A DNA stretch of 64,000 bases from CBDFNC01 sp965249895 (GCA_965249895.1 CBDFNC010000004.1:682001-746000); one strand, 5' to 3'; positions 1 to 9,348 are shown, numbered from the stretch's first letter. Program-made: numbers and translations. Notes: generated from the sequence alone by a model not told the origin.

Positions 1-1013
1 CCGTTGCCACCGCCATTGCTCGCGCCAAAGCCAAAAAATCGGCACAGGCTAAATCAAGCGATGCAGATGAAATAACCGAAGCAGACGATAAAGCCGATAA
101 AAAGTCCGCTGTCGCCGCCGCCATTGCTCGCGCCAAAGCCAAAAAAGCGGCACAGGCTAAATCAAGCGATGCAGATGAAATAACCGAAGCAGACGATAAA
201 GCCGATAAAACGTCCGCTGTCGCCGCCGCCATTGCTCGCGCCAAAGCCAAAAAAGCGGCGCAGGCTAAATCAAGCGATGCAGATGAAATAACCGAAGCAG
301 ACGATAAAAAATCCGCTGTCGCCGCCGCCATTGCTCGCGCCAAAGCCAAAAAAGCGGCGCAGGCTAAATCAAGCGATGCAGATGAAATAACCGAAGCCGA
401 CGATAAAACCGATAAAAAGTCCGCCGTTGCCGCCGCCATTGCTCGCGCCAAAGCCAAAAAAGCGGCGCAGGCTAAATCAAGCGATGCAGATGAAATAACC
501 GAAGCAGACGATAAAAAATCCGCTGTCGCCGCCGCCATTGCTCGCGCCAAAGCCAAAAAAGCGGCGCAGGCTAAATCAAGCGATGCAGATGAAATAACCG
601 AAGCCGACGATAAAACCGATAAAAAGTCCGCCGTTGCCGCCGCCATTGCTCGCGCCAAAGCCAAAAAAGCGGCGCAGGCTAAATCAAGCGATGCAGATGA
701 AATAACCGGCGCAGACGATAAAGCCGATAAAAAGTCCGCTGTCGCCGCCGCCATTGCTCGCGCCAAAGCCAAAAAAGCGGCGCAGGCTAAATCAAGCGAT
801 GCAGATGAAATTGCCGGATCAGACGATAAAGCCGATAAAAAGTCCGCCGTTACCGCCGCCATAGCTCGCGCCAAAGCCAAAAAAGCGGCGCAGGCTAAAT
901 CAAGCGATGCAGATGAAATAACCGGCGCACACGATAAAGCCGATAAAAAGTCCGCTGTCGCCGCCGCAATTGCCAAAGCGACAGCCAGAAAACAAGTAAA
1001 TAAAGGTGAATAA
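1..1013 (+). CDS. rnfC: RnfC C-terminal part (electron transport complex subunit C), 5' end outside window
   Basis: Only the 3' end is present; codons run from base 3 to the TAA at 1011-1013. What is visible is a low-complexity Ala/Lys/Asp-rich tail made of 33- and 36-residue repeats (core AAIARAKAKKAAQAKSSDAD). RnfC of gammaproteobacteria typically carries such a variable tail after its NADH/FMN and 4Fe-4S domains, which would lie upstream of base 1. The stop codon shares one base with the rnfD start, so the gene belongs to the rnf operon. The identification rests on the tail type plus the downstream rnfDGE order. RnfC is the peripheral subunit that passes electrons between NADH and the membrane Rnf subunits. 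Confidence 0.85.
   Translation, partial: VATAIARAKAKKSAQAKSSDADEITEADDKADKKSAVAAAIARAKAKKAAQAKSSDADEITEADDKADKTSAVAAAIARAKAKKAAQAKSSDADEITEADDKKSAVAAAIARAKAKKAAQAKSSDADEITEADDKTDKKSAVAAAIARAKAKKAAQAKSSDADEITEADDKKSAVAAAIARAKAKKAAQAKSSDADEITEADDKTDKKSAVAAAIARAKAKKAAQAKSSDADEITGADDKADKKSAVAAAIARAKAKKAAQAKSSDADEIAGSDDKADKKSAVTAAIARAKAKKAAQAKSSDADEITGAHDKADKKSAVAAAIAKATARKQVNKGE
3..1010 (+). repeat. Tandem repeat array inside rnfC (108/99-bp units)
   Basis: Units begin at 3, 111, 219, 318, 426, 525, 633, 741 and 849, with a degenerate partial unit from 957. Spacings are 108 bp except for 99 bp at 219-317 and 426-524, where an Ala-Asp-Lys triplet is missing. All spacings are multiples of three, so the frame is kept. 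The alternation of 99+108 at 219-425 and 426-632 makes two almost identical 207-bp blocks, which points to a recent duplication of a two-unit block. Confidence 0.95.
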
Positions 1014-2068
1014 TGCTCTTTAAGCTCTCCTCCTCTCCACATGTAAGAGCAAAATTAAGAACGCCCCAGTTAATGAGGTTGGTGATTTATTGCCTTATTC
1101 CTGGCATTGCTGCCCAATGGTATTTTTTTGGTTGGGGTAACTTGATCCAGATTGCACTTGCATGCTTCACCGCCCTGCTTTGTGAGGGCCTCTACTACAA
1201 AGTTAGAAAACGTCCGGCAATACCCTACCTCTCGGATTGCAGCGCATTGCTTACCGCAGTGCTGATTGGCGTATCCCTACCACCTATGGCGCCGTGGTGG
1301 CTCGTAGTGATGGGCACGGCGTTTGCGATTATTATTGCCAAAAACCTGTACGGAGGAATGGGACAAAATCTGTTTAACCCGGCTATGGTTGCATACGTCT
1401 TATTGCTGATCTCGTTTCCCGTTCAGATGACAAGTTGGCTTCCCCCTGCACCGCTCATGCTCCATGAGAATAGTCTGCTTGATGCCATATATAGTATATT
1501 CACGGGATATTCCTTCGACGGGTACAGTGTTCACCAGCTCCGGGAAGGGATTGATGGTGCCACCATGGCCACACCTCTGGATCAACTTAAGACGGGCCTT
1601 ACACTCGGACTAACCAGCAGCGAGATCATGAAGCAAGATATATACAGCTTTCTTTCTGGTGTAGGCGTCGAATGGGTAAACATAGGGTTTTTAATCGGTG
1701 GGCTAATTCTGCTTAAGCGCAGGGCAATTTCCTGGCATATACCTGTCAGCTTTTTAGTCGCGCTGTTTTTCTACTCTTTGGTAGGTTTTATGCTCCACCC
1801 AGACGGTACTGGCAGCCCGCTTCTGCACCTATTTTCCGGCGCCACTATGCTTGGTGCGTTTTTTATTCTAACCGACCCAGTGACGGCTTCCACTACCGTA
1901 AAAGGCCGCTTGGTTTATGGCGCCCTGGTGGCATTTTTGGTTTACTGTATCCGCACCTGGGGCGGCTATCCCGACGCGGTAGCCTTTGCAGTTTTGATGG
2001 GGAATATGTGCGTCCCCCTGATTGATTATTATACTCAGCCCAAAGTATATGGCAGGAGTCAAAATTAA
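1013..2068 (+). CDS. rnfD: Rnf complex membrane subunit RnfD
   Basis: This is a 351-residue polytopic membrane protein of the NqrB/RnfD family. RnfD carries a covalently bound FMN and helps couple NADH/ferredoxin electron exchange to Na+ or H+ movement across the inner membrane. The family FMN-attachment motif is visible as DGATMATPLD (residues 181-190), with Thr187 the likely flavinylated residue. The conserved stretch GATMLGAFFILTDPV lies near residues 279-293. The ATG overlaps the rnfC stop by one base, and its own stop overlaps the rnfG start in the same way, so rnfC-D-G-E are translationally coupled. Confidence 0.95.
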   Translation: MLFKLSSSPHVRAKLRTPQLMRLVIYCLIPGIAAQWYFFGWGNLIQIALACFTALLCEGLYYKVRKRPAIPYLSDCSALLTAVLIGVSLPPMAPWWLVVMGTAFAIIIAKNLYGGMGQNLFNPAMVAYVLLLISFPVQMTSWLPPAPLMLHENSLLDAIYSIFTGYSFDGYSVHQLREGIDGATMATPLDQLKTGLTLGLTSSEIMKQDIYSFLSGVGVEWVNIGFLIGGLILLKRRAISWHIPVSFLVALFFYSLVGFMLHPDGTGSPLLHLFSGATMLGAFFILTDPVTASTTVKGRLVYGALVAFLVYCIRTWGGYPDAVAFAVLMGNMCVPLIDYYTQPKVYGRSQN

Positions 2069-2700
2069 TGCTCAACTCACTGAAAAAAAACGCCTTTATT
2101 TTGTCGCTGTTTGCCATCGTATGTACGGCTCTGGTTGCTGTAACCGATGCCTTAACCGAGGGTACGATTAAGGAGCAGCAACAAAGAGAACTGATAAAAA
2201 CCATCAATGTCCTGGTACCTCATGATACTTATAACAATGACCTGTTCGCTAGTTGCTTCCTGGAGACAGCCCCACAGTTTTTAGGCAGTAAAGATCCTCA
2301 GAAAATCTATCTGGCTAAAAAAGATGATAAACCTGTCGCCATTGCCATAGAGGCATTCGCCCCTTCAGGGTATAACGGCGCGATTAAATTTGTAGTCGGT
2401 ATTTGGCAAGATGGCCGGGTCGCCGGGGTTCGTGTTTTGGGACACAATGAAACACCAGGTCTTGGGGACAAGATAGAGATCGCCAAATCGGAATGGATCA
2501 CTTCATTTAATAACCGGATCCTTCAATCTGAAAATGATCCAAGCTGGGCGGTAACTAAAGACGGTGGTGAGTTTGATTCATTCACCGGGGCGACTATTAC
2601 ACCACGCGCAGTCGTAGAAGGCGTAAAAAACGTGCTTCTGTATTATCAGCGAGAGCAAACTAAATTACTTCATTCGCAACCAAATTGTGAGGCCAGCTAA
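2068..2700 (+). CDS. rnfG: Rnf complex flavoprotein subunit RnfG
   Basis: A 210-residue protein with one N-terminal membrane helix (about residues 7-27) and a periplasmic FMN-binding domain. The flavinylation motif SFTGAT is at residues 171-176, and Thr176 is the expected site of FMN attachment by ApbE. The stretch GHNETPGLGDKI (residues 125-136) is typical of RnfG/NqrC. One-base overlaps with rnfD and rnfE indicate one operon. Confidence 0.95.
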   Translation: MLNSLKKNAFILSLFAIVCTALVAVTDALTEGTIKEQQQRELIKTINVLVPHDTYNNDLFASCFLETAPQFLGSKDPQKIYLAKKDDKPVAIAIEAFAPSGYNGAIKFVVGIWQDGRVAGVRVLGHNETPGLGDKIEIAKSEWITSFNNRILQSENDPSWAVTKDGGEFDSFTGATITPRAVVEGVKNVLLYYQREQTKLLHSQPNCEAS

Positions 2701-3404
2701 TGACAGAACGTAAAGAGCTTGTCATTCAGGGGTTGTGGAAAAATAACCCAGGATTGGTTCAACTGCTGGGCTTATGCCCTCTGCTGGCGGTGACAGCCAC
2801 TGTAACCAATGCGCTAGGATTAGCCATCGCTACAACCCTGGTCTTAATACTATCGAATTTAATCGTCTCCTTGGTACGGCAATTCATTCCCAATGAAATT
2901 CGTATTCCGGTATTTGTAATGATCATTGCCGCACTGGTTACCTGTATCCAGTTGTTAATGAATGCCTTTACTTACAGCCTTTATCAATCTCTGGGCATAT
3001 TCATTCCCTTGATAGTCACCAACTGCGTCATTATTGGGCGAGCAGAAGCCTATGCCTCAAAGAATACGCCTATGCTGGCTGCATTTGATGGTTTAATGAT
3101 GGGATTAGGTTTTACCTTGGTGCTCTTGGTTCTTGGCGGTATTCGTGAGGTACTAGGTCATGGAACCTTATTCGCTGGCGCGGAGAATTTGCTCGGCCCA
3201 TGGGCAACGGTCTTAAAGATTGAGGTTTTTCATTCGGATACCAGCTTTCTTTTCGCCATCTTACCTCCAGGCGCCTTTGTTGTAATGGGGCTATTAATCG
3301 CATTAAAAAATGCCATTGATATCAGGTTAAAGGAAAAAACGCTGAGACAAGAAAAACAAACCTCCAGCGACGCATTACAAACACCGGACAGCGACCCCGT
3401 ATAG
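2700..3404 (+). CDS. rnfE: Rnf complex membrane subunit RnfE
   Basis: A 234-residue polytopic protein of the NqrD/RnfE family, an integral membrane subunit of the Rnf complex. Recognisable segments are the Asn-Pro-Gly opening near residue 16, the central GRAEAYASKN motif (residues 113-122) and GIREVLGHGT (about 147-156). The C-terminal 25 residues are charged and probably cytoplasmic. The start overlaps the rnfG stop. It is followed after 64 bp by nth, the order also found in E. coli (rsxE-nth). Confidence 0.95.
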   Translation: MTERKELVIQGLWKNNPGLVQLLGLCPLLAVTATVTNALGLAIATTLVLILSNLIVSLVRQFIPNEIRIPVFVMIIAALVTCIQLLMNAFTYSLYQSLGIFIPLIVTNCVIIGRAEAYASKNTPMLAAFDGLMMGLGFTLVLLVLGGIREVLGHGTLFAGAENLLGPWATVLKIEVFHSDTSFLFAILPPGAFVVMGLLIALKNAIDIRLKEKTLRQEKQTSSDALQTPDSDPV

Positions 3405-3468
3405 ACACCTTATAATTTGAAAAACAACATCATAACTAGAAAATACAAAGACCAAGTAGTGGAGCAAT

Positions 3469-4110
3469 ATGAACAATACCAAACGAAAGGAGATCTTGGA
3501 GAGGTTAAGGGATAACAACCCCCATCCCGAGACAGAATTAAACTTTTCGTCCCCCTTCGAGCTGCTGGTCGCTGTGACCCTTTCCGCTCAGGCAACCGAC
3601 GTCAGTGTAAATAAAGCTACCGATAAACTTTACCCGGTCGCCAATACTCCCCAAGCAATATTCGACCTGGGAGTGGACGGATTAAAAACCTACATTAAAA
3701 CTATCGGGCTTTATAACGCCAAAGCAGAAAACGTTATTAAAGCCTGCAAACTATTGCTCGACCAACACAACGGGGAAGTTCCAGAAAACCGTGAAGCACT
3801 GGAAGCCTTGCCTGGGGTTGGCCGAAAGACTGCCAACGTGGTTCTCAATACCGCGTTTGGTTGGCCTACTATCGCGGTGGACACGCATATATTCCGGGTA
3901 GCGAACCGAACCAAGTTTGCCATGGGTAAAAACGTCGATAAGGTAGAGGAGAAATTGCTGAAAGTAGTGCCATCTGAATTTAAGGTTGATGTCCATCACT
4001 GGCTTATCCTCCACGGTCGCTACACCTGTCTGGCCCGCAAACCCAGATGCGGCTCCTGTACCATCGAAGATTTATGCGAGTTTAAGGACAAAGTCTATCC
4101 GGACAGCTGA
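3469..4110 (+). CDS. nth: Endonuclease III
   Basis: A 213-residue DNA glycosylase/AP lyase that removes oxidised pyrimidines in base excision repair. The helix-hairpin-helix LPGVGRKTANVV contains catalytic Lys120, and the following Gly/Pro-Asp loop contains Asp138. Four cysteines (187, 194, 197, 203) with spacing C-x6-C-x2-C-x5-C form the [4Fe-4S] site. Residue numbers coincide with those known for E. coli Nth. A purine-rich GTGGAGCA sequence precedes the ATG. Confidence 0.97.
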   Translation: MNNTKRKEILERLRDNNPHPETELNFSSPFELLVAVTLSAQATDVSVNKATDKLYPVANTPQAIFDLGVDGLKTYIKTIGLYNAKAENVIKACKLLLDQHNGEVPENREALEALPGVGRKTANVVLNTAFGWPTIAVDTHIFRVANRTKFAMGKNVDKVEEKLLKVVPSEFKVDVHHWLILHGRYTCLARKPRCGSCTIEDLCEFKDKVYPDS

Positions 4111-4169
4111 TCCGGGCCTGAACCATTTTGTTGAATCGACCACTATTACTATAAGCTGGAGAATCTATT

Positions 4170-4577
4170 GTGCGTATATTACACACTATGTTACGTGTAG
4201 GTCATTTGGAACGTTCCATCGCGTTCTACACTAAAGTGCTTGGCATGAAATTGCTGCGCCAATCTGAAAATGCTGAATATAAATATACTCTGGCATTTTT
4301 GGGTTATGGAGAAGAAACCGAGGAAGCTGTCATCGAACTGACGTATAACTGGGGCACGACTGAATACGACCATGGCAATGCTTACGGCCATATTGCACTG
4401 GAAACGGATGACATTTACGCGACTTGTGACGCCATCCGTGAAGCCGGTGGTAATCTAACGCGCGAGCCGGGTCCGGTAAAAGGTGGAACAACCGTGATTG
4501 CATTTGTGCGTGATCCGGATGGTTACGCCATCGAATTAATAAACAAAAAAGATGCCGGTAAGGGCTTAGGGAAGTAA
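4170..4577 (+). CDS. gloA: Lactoylglutathione lyase (glyoxalase I)
   Basis: A 135-residue cytoplasmic enzyme that converts the methylglyoxal-glutathione hemithioacetal to S-lactoylglutathione. The metal ligands His5, Glu56, His74 and Glu122 are all present, as in the Ni2+-dependent E. coli enzyme, and length matches. The start is a GTG (protein MRILHTMLRV), chosen because it aligns with the E. coli N-terminus and has a CTGGAG ribosome site in front. It is read in the same direction as nth, 59 bp downstream. Confidence 0.96.
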   Translation: MRILHTMLRVGHLERSIAFYTKVLGMKLLRQSENAEYKYTLAFLGYGEETEEAVIELTYNWGTTEYDHGNAYGHIALETDDIYATCDAIREAGGNLTREPGPVKGGTTVIAFVRDPDGYAIELINKKDAGKGLGK

Positions 4578-5306
4578 TTAAGCCCAAGAGCCTGTCATAT
4601 CCTTGTTGTAAGGCGGTCGGCCGATCCCTTACAACTGCCCCCAAATAGCTACTTTCCTCCTTGCTCCCGGTTCGCTTTTTATCAATGTGACCAAGCTGTA
4701 ATCTTACCCTTTCGAACAGGAAACAACCCAACTTATCAGCTGATAGAGTAGCAAGCACCACTAATAGCCAGCTTTTCAGAGCCCTTTACCCAATCACCCG
4801 TCGCATTTCCGTCACTTAACATCAAGTATTCATATTACTACAATATTGCATCTGCCTTTCAGTACCACTTTATAAGTGGCTGATTTAAATATCTATTTTC
4901 ATGGCCATTTTTTAGACCAATTTAAATAGGCATTATTTATCAGCATGTTAAAAAGTTGGTGCAGAATATGGGTTCAGGGATAGAAAAGGTCTCAAGAATA
5001 CGTTTGCTAAATGTATCCGGGTTTATCGTCGGTTTTTTTAGCCTGGTTTCTCTATTTCGCTAATACCCAGGCACAGTATCAGAAAGCTAAATTGCCGCTG
5101 GAAAGTATCCGCCTGAACTTACTCAATTCTAATGAGTTAGGCAGGGCTGAACCTTGACGAGTAAAAGGCAATAACTGCCCCGCCTGCCCCCTGATTTGGA
5201 AACTGCTCCCCCCACAAATCTAAAATAATGACATCATCGATCTATCACAGAATTTTTGCGAGTGGCTTCTATGCTTTTAAGGTCCCTTTTTGACAGAGGA
5301 AGTACA
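4578..5306. other. Gene-poor stretch between gloA and the CDGSH gene
   Basis: No convincing gene is seen. An inverted repeat at 4606-4613/4627-4634 (TTGTAAGG/CCTTACAA, 13-base loop) just after gloA could act in transcript ending, but it lacks a T run. The rest is AT-rich and has only short open frames without ribosome sites. Confidence 0.6.
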
Positions 5307-5591
5307 ATGACCCGTCCACTTATCGCCGGTAATAAACCAACACAAGTGACCTTAGTCGCTGGGCAGCAATATTTCTTTTGCCGCTGTGGCCGTTCGGATA
5401 ACCAACCCTTTTGTGACGGCTCCCACGGCGGCACTGACATTACTCCTTTGATATTTACCGCAGAGCAATCCGAAGACGCTTATTTATGTGTCTGTAAACA
5501 TACAGGGAATGCTCCATTTTGCGATGGAACCCACAAGCAATTTAACGAACAAGATGTAGGAAAGATAAATCGGAATGTAAATAAAGCCTAA
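5307..5591 (+). CDS. CDGSH iron-sulfur domain protein with two Fe-S motifs
   Basis: A 94-residue small protein with two tandem CDGSH motifs, CRCGRSDNQPFCDGSH and CVCKHTGNAPFCDGTH. Each supplies the Cys3-His1 ligand set of a redox-active [2Fe-2S] cluster, so two clusters are expected, as in bacterial and MiNT/CISD3-like type proteins. The ATG at 5307 is preferred over an upstream in-frame start because it has AGAGGAAG just before it and begins at the conserved family N-terminus (MTRPLIAGN). It stands alone, facing motY. The exact cellular role of this family is not settled; iron or redox handling is inferred. Confidence 0.9.
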   Translation: MTRPLIAGNKPTQVTLVAGQQYFFCRCGRSDNQPFCDGSHGGTDITPLIFTAEQSEDAYLCVCKHTGNAPFCDGTHKQFNEQDVGKINRNVNKA

Positions 5592-5786
5592 TCATTACTA
5601 TTAAATGTAAAATGGAACTAGCACGCTTTTCGCCCATTATAGCTATTTTGATCAAAATTTATCACTGGCCGGCAGAAACTGCTGTCACACTTTGTGAGAG
5701 GTACAAATAAAGCTTGGGAAGAAATTGAGACATATAAGCAAGTGACCAAAATTAGCCTTGGTATAGCGAGGTTTAAAGCCAGCAGT

Positions 5787-5808
5787 AAAAAACCTTCCGA
5801 GGAAGGCG
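5787..5808 (-). terminator. Rho-independent terminator of motY
   Basis: Read on the minus strand, the stem CCTTCC/GGAAGG (5793-5806) is followed by a run of six T (A run 5787-5792 on +). It lies 13 bp past the motY stop. Confidence 0.75.
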
Positions 5809-5820
5809 TTATTGTTACCG

Positions 5821-6720
5821 CTAAATTTCTTCCCGCCCGAGGGAAATAACTACGCGCCGGTTCTTTGCTCGGCCCAGCGGGGTATCATTGTTTGCAACAT
5901 GCCGCTTTTCGCCCCAGCCGGTGACTTTAACCTTGCCTTTTTCTATCCCTAATTCAGAGAGATAGGTCTGTACGCTCTTTGCCCGGCTTTCAGACAACTG
6001 TTGGTTATGCCAGCGACCGCCGTAACTATCGGAGTACGCGTCAATTAGCACGATATTCACGCTTTCGTCGTGTTTTATATAGTCACCGATCATTTTCAGT
6101 CGCTTCTTAGAGCGATTGGCCAATACAGAGCCGTTACTCTCGTAGCTGAGCACACTAAAAGCGATATCCTCGAAGCTATAGGGAAGCAACTGATTTACAC
6201 AGGTCACAAATTCATCGTAATTATTCTGGAAATTCACCGACGATATACCTACCTGAGTCACCTGATCCTGGTTATACCAGTCTCGGAAGATAAACGTCGG
6301 AAAGCGACCCTCTTCAAGCTCACTCAGCATGGCCCAGGCATTTCTGCCGCCCACATAACCGTTGAACTGCTTATGAAACTTTAACAGAGTGATATCCTGC
6401 GCGACTTGGCCAGGGCGCCAGGATGGGGGAACGGATTTTAACGTGACGGTTCGAGTTACCGGCGTTTCTCTGTCACCATCCAGATCAAAATCGAGATTAA
6501 CCTCTTTGTTCGCCCTAATGGTAAAAGTCGCACGCCCAAAGCGCGGAATATTATGATCCAGGGAACACTGGATAGGGGTTGCTTCCGTCACCGCCCACAC
6601 AGAGTTGGTCAGACCCGCACTGTATACTTTGCTATAGGCAAACGCCGAAGGCGAGGCCAAAACCAGCCCGGCCCAGGTTAAAACAATCCAATTCCTTTTC
6701 GTCACAATCTGCCTCAACAT
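5821..6720 (-). CDS. motY: Sodium-type flagellar stator protein MotY
   Basis: A 299-residue protein with a signal peptide (ending near SPSAFA-YSK, residue 27) and a two-part mature region: an N-terminal domain that binds the flagellar basal body and a C-terminal OmpA-like peptidoglycan-binding domain. The latter is marked by DAYSDSYGG, LSESRAKSVQTYL and GRAKNRRVVI. MotY forms the T ring that anchors PomAB stators of Na+-driven polar flagella. The ATG at 6720 is chosen because GGGGATCTT precedes it, a typical signal peptide follows, and the length fits Vibrio MotY (293 residues). Longer starts would run into the divergent rnt gene. Confidence 0.9.
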   Translation of the reverse strand: MLRQIVTKRNWIVLTWAGLVLASPSAFAYSKVYSAGLTNSVWAVTEATPIQCSLDHNIPRFGRATFTIRANKEVNLDFDLDGDRETPVTRTVTLKSVPPSWRPGQVAQDITLLKFHKQFNGYVGGRNAWAMLSELEEGRFPTFIFRDWYNQDQVTQVGISSVNFQNNYDEFVTCVNQLLPYSFEDIAFSVLSYESNGSVLANRSKKRLKMIGDYIKHDESVNIVLIDAYSDSYGGRWHNQQLSESRAKSVQTYLSELGIEKGKVKVTGWGEKRHVANNDTPLGRAKNRRVVISLGREEI

Positions 6721-6840
6721 AAGATCCCCGATCAAGACTCTAAGCGTTGTATCGGCCCCAGCTGGTTTTCCTTGAACTTTAAGGGCAAAATTTTTCATAA
6801 TCTGGCATAATCGCGCCTTTGCCACCTTACCCAGTAAATC

Positions 6841-7488
6841 ATGACAGACACTTGTATAAAAAGCGAACACCTACTTTGCAACCGATTCCGCGGTTACTAT
6901 CCGGTCGTTATCGATGTTGAAACCGCCGGGTTTAATGCTAACACAGACGCCCTGCTTGAAGTCGCCGCTGTCATGGTGGACATGGATGAACAAGGTTACC
7001 TTTATCCCTCTGATACACTTCACTTTCATATTGAACCCTTTGAAGGCGCCAATCTTGAGCCCGCAGCACTGGAGTTTAACGGCATTGACCCTTCCAATCC
7101 ACTACGCGGCGCAGTATCAGAGAAAGAAGCCTTAACCGAAATCTATAAAGCGGTAAGGAAAAAACAAAAAGCCCTGGAGTGCAATCGCTCCATTATGGTA
7201 GCGCATAATGCAGCTTTCGATTTGAGTTTTATGAATGCTGCAGCCGATCGCGCCAAGATAAAACGGGTACCGTTTCACCCCTTTGCCACCTTCGATACGG
7301 CGTCCCTGGCCGGTTTGACTCTAGGTCAGACCGTACTGGCCAAAGCCTGCAAAACTGCCAATATCCCTTTCGACAGTAAAGAGGCCCACAGTGCCCTTTA
7401 TGACACACAACGCACGGCTGAGTTATTTTGTTACATGGTTAATAAATGGAAGGCCCTGGGGGGCTGGCCGATAACATCAGCAGAATGA
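6841..7488 (+). CDS. rnt: Ribonuclease T
   Basis: A 215-residue 3'-5' exonuclease of the DEDDh family that trims the 3' ends of tRNA and other stable RNAs. Exo I is VIDVETAGFN (Asp25, Glu27), Exo II is HNAAFDLSFMN (Asp127) and Exo III is HSALYD (His183, Asp188), all shifted by about two residues from E. coli RNase T. It is divergent from motY, with 120 bp between the starts. Confidence 0.95.
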   Translation: MTDTCIKSEHLLCNRFRGYYPVVIDVETAGFNANTDALLEVAAVMVDMDEQGYLYPSDTLHFHIEPFEGANLEPAALEFNGIDPSNPLRGAVSEKEALTEIYKAVRKKQKALECNRSIMVAHNAAFDLSFMNAAADRAKIKRVPFHPFATFDTASLAGLTLGQTVLAKACKTANIPFDSKEAHSALYDTQRTAELFCYMVNKWKALGGWPITSAE

Positions 7489-7599
7489 TAATACGCAGCT
7501 GGTCTTCTTAAACCATTTTTAACCTTTTTCTATTTTGCCTTGCATTTCTAACCAAGAGGGGCGGGACCTCCGACTTTAATCCCAAGGAATTATTTTAGG

Positions 7600-8789
7600 A
7601 TGAACTCAGTTGGACCCTAAGTGCCATTATCGGTGGACTGGTTGGTGGTTTGTCTCTGAGCGAAACCATCAACACCTTTAACGGCGGATTAGGCGGTGGG
7701 GCTAACATAGCATTTAGCAACGCTATGCTTGGCGCGTTTGCAGTTACTATTTCCCGCTCAGGCATCACTGACTTGCTGGCACAAAAGGTGATAGCTAAAT
7801 TTGGTGGAGATGATTCGGCTAGCAGTCACCTCTGGTTTAAGCCAGTGTTGCTGACCTCTATTGTGACCATTGCCATTGGTTCACAAAATCTAACCCCCGT
7901 ACATATCGCTTTTATTCCCATTTTGATCCTGCCACTATTACATGTGATGGCGAAGTTTGAAATGGACAGGAGATTGGTGGCTTGTGTGGTTACATTTGGC
8001 CTCACTGTAACCTATATGCTACTTCCGGTGGGTTTAGGCGGTATTTTCCTCAACAATATTTTGCTGAAGAACCTGACCGATAACGGCCTGTCTCAAGCCA
8101 TGGCGCTGCCAGTATTGGATATGTTTTACTTATAGAAAACCGCGTCAATACTCACTTAAAGCGATCCTTAAGGCTGAGCCCAAGCACAAAAAGTTTAACC
8201 CCAGGCATATATGGATAGCCTTAGTCGCTACTCTAGTGGCCCTGTCATTACAACTTTTCGCTAATTCCATTACTCTCGGTTCACTCGCCGGTTTTACCAT
8301 TTTTACCCTGGGCGGCGTGATCAAGTTTAAAGAAACCCAGGATGTCTTCATCCAAGGGGTGAGGATGGTGGCAATGATAGGTTTTATTATGATCTCTGCG
8401 GCTGGCTTCGCCGCCGTATTAAAGGAGACCCAAGGTGGTGTATCATTGGCGATAACAACGGGCTAGCGGCCTTGCTGATGTTAATCGTTGGACTGTTGAT
8501 CACCATGGGTATCGTCTTCTCATTTTCTACTATACCCATCATAGCAACAATCTATGTTCCATTGTGTATCCAGTTTGGCTTTTCTCCTATGGCGACTATG
8601 GCCTTAGTGGGTACAGCGGCCGCCCTGGGCGACGCTGGCTCTCCCGCGTCAGATTCCACCTTAGGGCCCGCATCAGGCCTTAATACGGATGGACAGCACA
8701 ACCACATCTGGGATTCTGTGGTACCGACCTTTGTGCACTACAATATTCCACTGATCATATTCGGCTGGTGCGCGGCCATGATTTTTTAG
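7600..8789 (+). pseudogene. Decayed Na+/H+ antiporter (NhaC-like superfamily)
   Basis: Three pieces of one transporter lie in order but in different frames. An ATG at 7600 (MNSV..) meets a stop within seven codons; about twenty N-terminal residues appear deleted and the frame resumes as TLSAIIGGLVGG. The second piece (to 8135) stops after MALPVLDMFYL, and homology continues out of frame from YRKPRQYSLKAI to about 8466. A further frame change near 8450-8470 leads into DNNGLAALLMLIVGLLITMG and the conserved GDAGSPASDSTLGP end at 8789. Intact relatives are about 440 residues with the same segments. At least three lesions make it non-functional; membrane antiport is only the ancestral role. Confidence 0.9.
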
Positions 8790-8816
8790 ACTCGCAACGG
8801 ACTATTTTATCCGGAT

Positions 8817-8848
8817 AAAAAAAATCCCCTCTTTTGAGGGGATTTTTC
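8817..8848. terminator. Bidirectional terminator between pseudogene and grxD
   Basis: The stem AAAATCCCCTC / GAGGGGATTTT (8821-8846) with a TTTT loop has an A run on the left and a T run on the right, so it can end transcripts from both convergent units. Confidence 0.9.
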
Positions 8849-8861
8849 TAACAAGCTAAGA

Positions 8862-9209
8862 TTATTCAGCGTCAGACGCGGAATCTTCTTTATATTTGGC
8901 AGCCGTTGCTTTAACCAGTGGCGCAAGCTCACCCTGTTGGAACATCTCAAGGATGATATCACAACCGCCGACTAACTCGCCGTCAACCCAAAGCTGAGGA
9001 AAGGTTGGCCAATCCGCATATTTTGGCAACTCAGCGCGAATATCCGGGTTTTGCAAAATGTCTACAAAAGCAAACTGCTCGCCACATTGCATAAGTGCTT
9101 GTGAAGCCTGAGACGAAAAACCACAACTTGGCAGTTTAGGGGATCCCTTCATATAAAGCAGAATAGGGTTTTCAGCGATCTGGCTTTTGATTTTTTCCAG
9201 CGTTTCCAT
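8862..9209 (-). CDS. grxD: Monothiol glutaredoxin, Grx4 type
   Basis: A 115-residue CGFS glutaredoxin. The active site is CGFS at residues 29-32, followed by the conserved WPTFPQLWVDGELVGGCDI region that binds glutathione. Family members hold a bridging [2Fe-2S] cluster and work in iron-sulfur cluster trafficking and iron sensing. It is divergent from sodB across a 328-bp gap that holds Fur-like and FNR-like boxes, in keeping with an iron and oxygen theme. Confidence 0.95.
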   Translation of the reverse strand: METLEKIKSQIAENPILLYMKGSPKLPSCGFSSQASQALMQCGEQFAFVDILQNPDIRAELPKYADWPTFPQLWVDGELVGGCDIILEMFQQGELAPLVKATAAKYKEDSASDAE

Positions 9210-9348
9210 TACTTCCTCACTCGGTTTAGTTTACTCCCCCTATTCTATAGGAAATTGGGTCCAGACAAAAACTTACAAATATCAGGGTTAAATTTGTCAA
9301 ATAGTAGGGATTTTGATTATCAAGTAATCGATTAAATCACCAGAAAAT

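Noticed and set aside
1..1010. Repeat array considered as CRISPR or intergenic satellite
   Set aside because: Units are adjacent, without spacers, and keep one reading frame that ends at the rnfC stop.
4330..4761. 143-codon open frame on the minus strand over gloA
   Set aside because: It is the shadow of gloA and runs into non-coding DNA; no known family.
5011..5157. A 48-codon open frame with a hydrophobic start (MYPGLSSVFLAWFL)
   Set aside because: No ribosome site precedes it and the composition is not gene-like; it may be a remnant.
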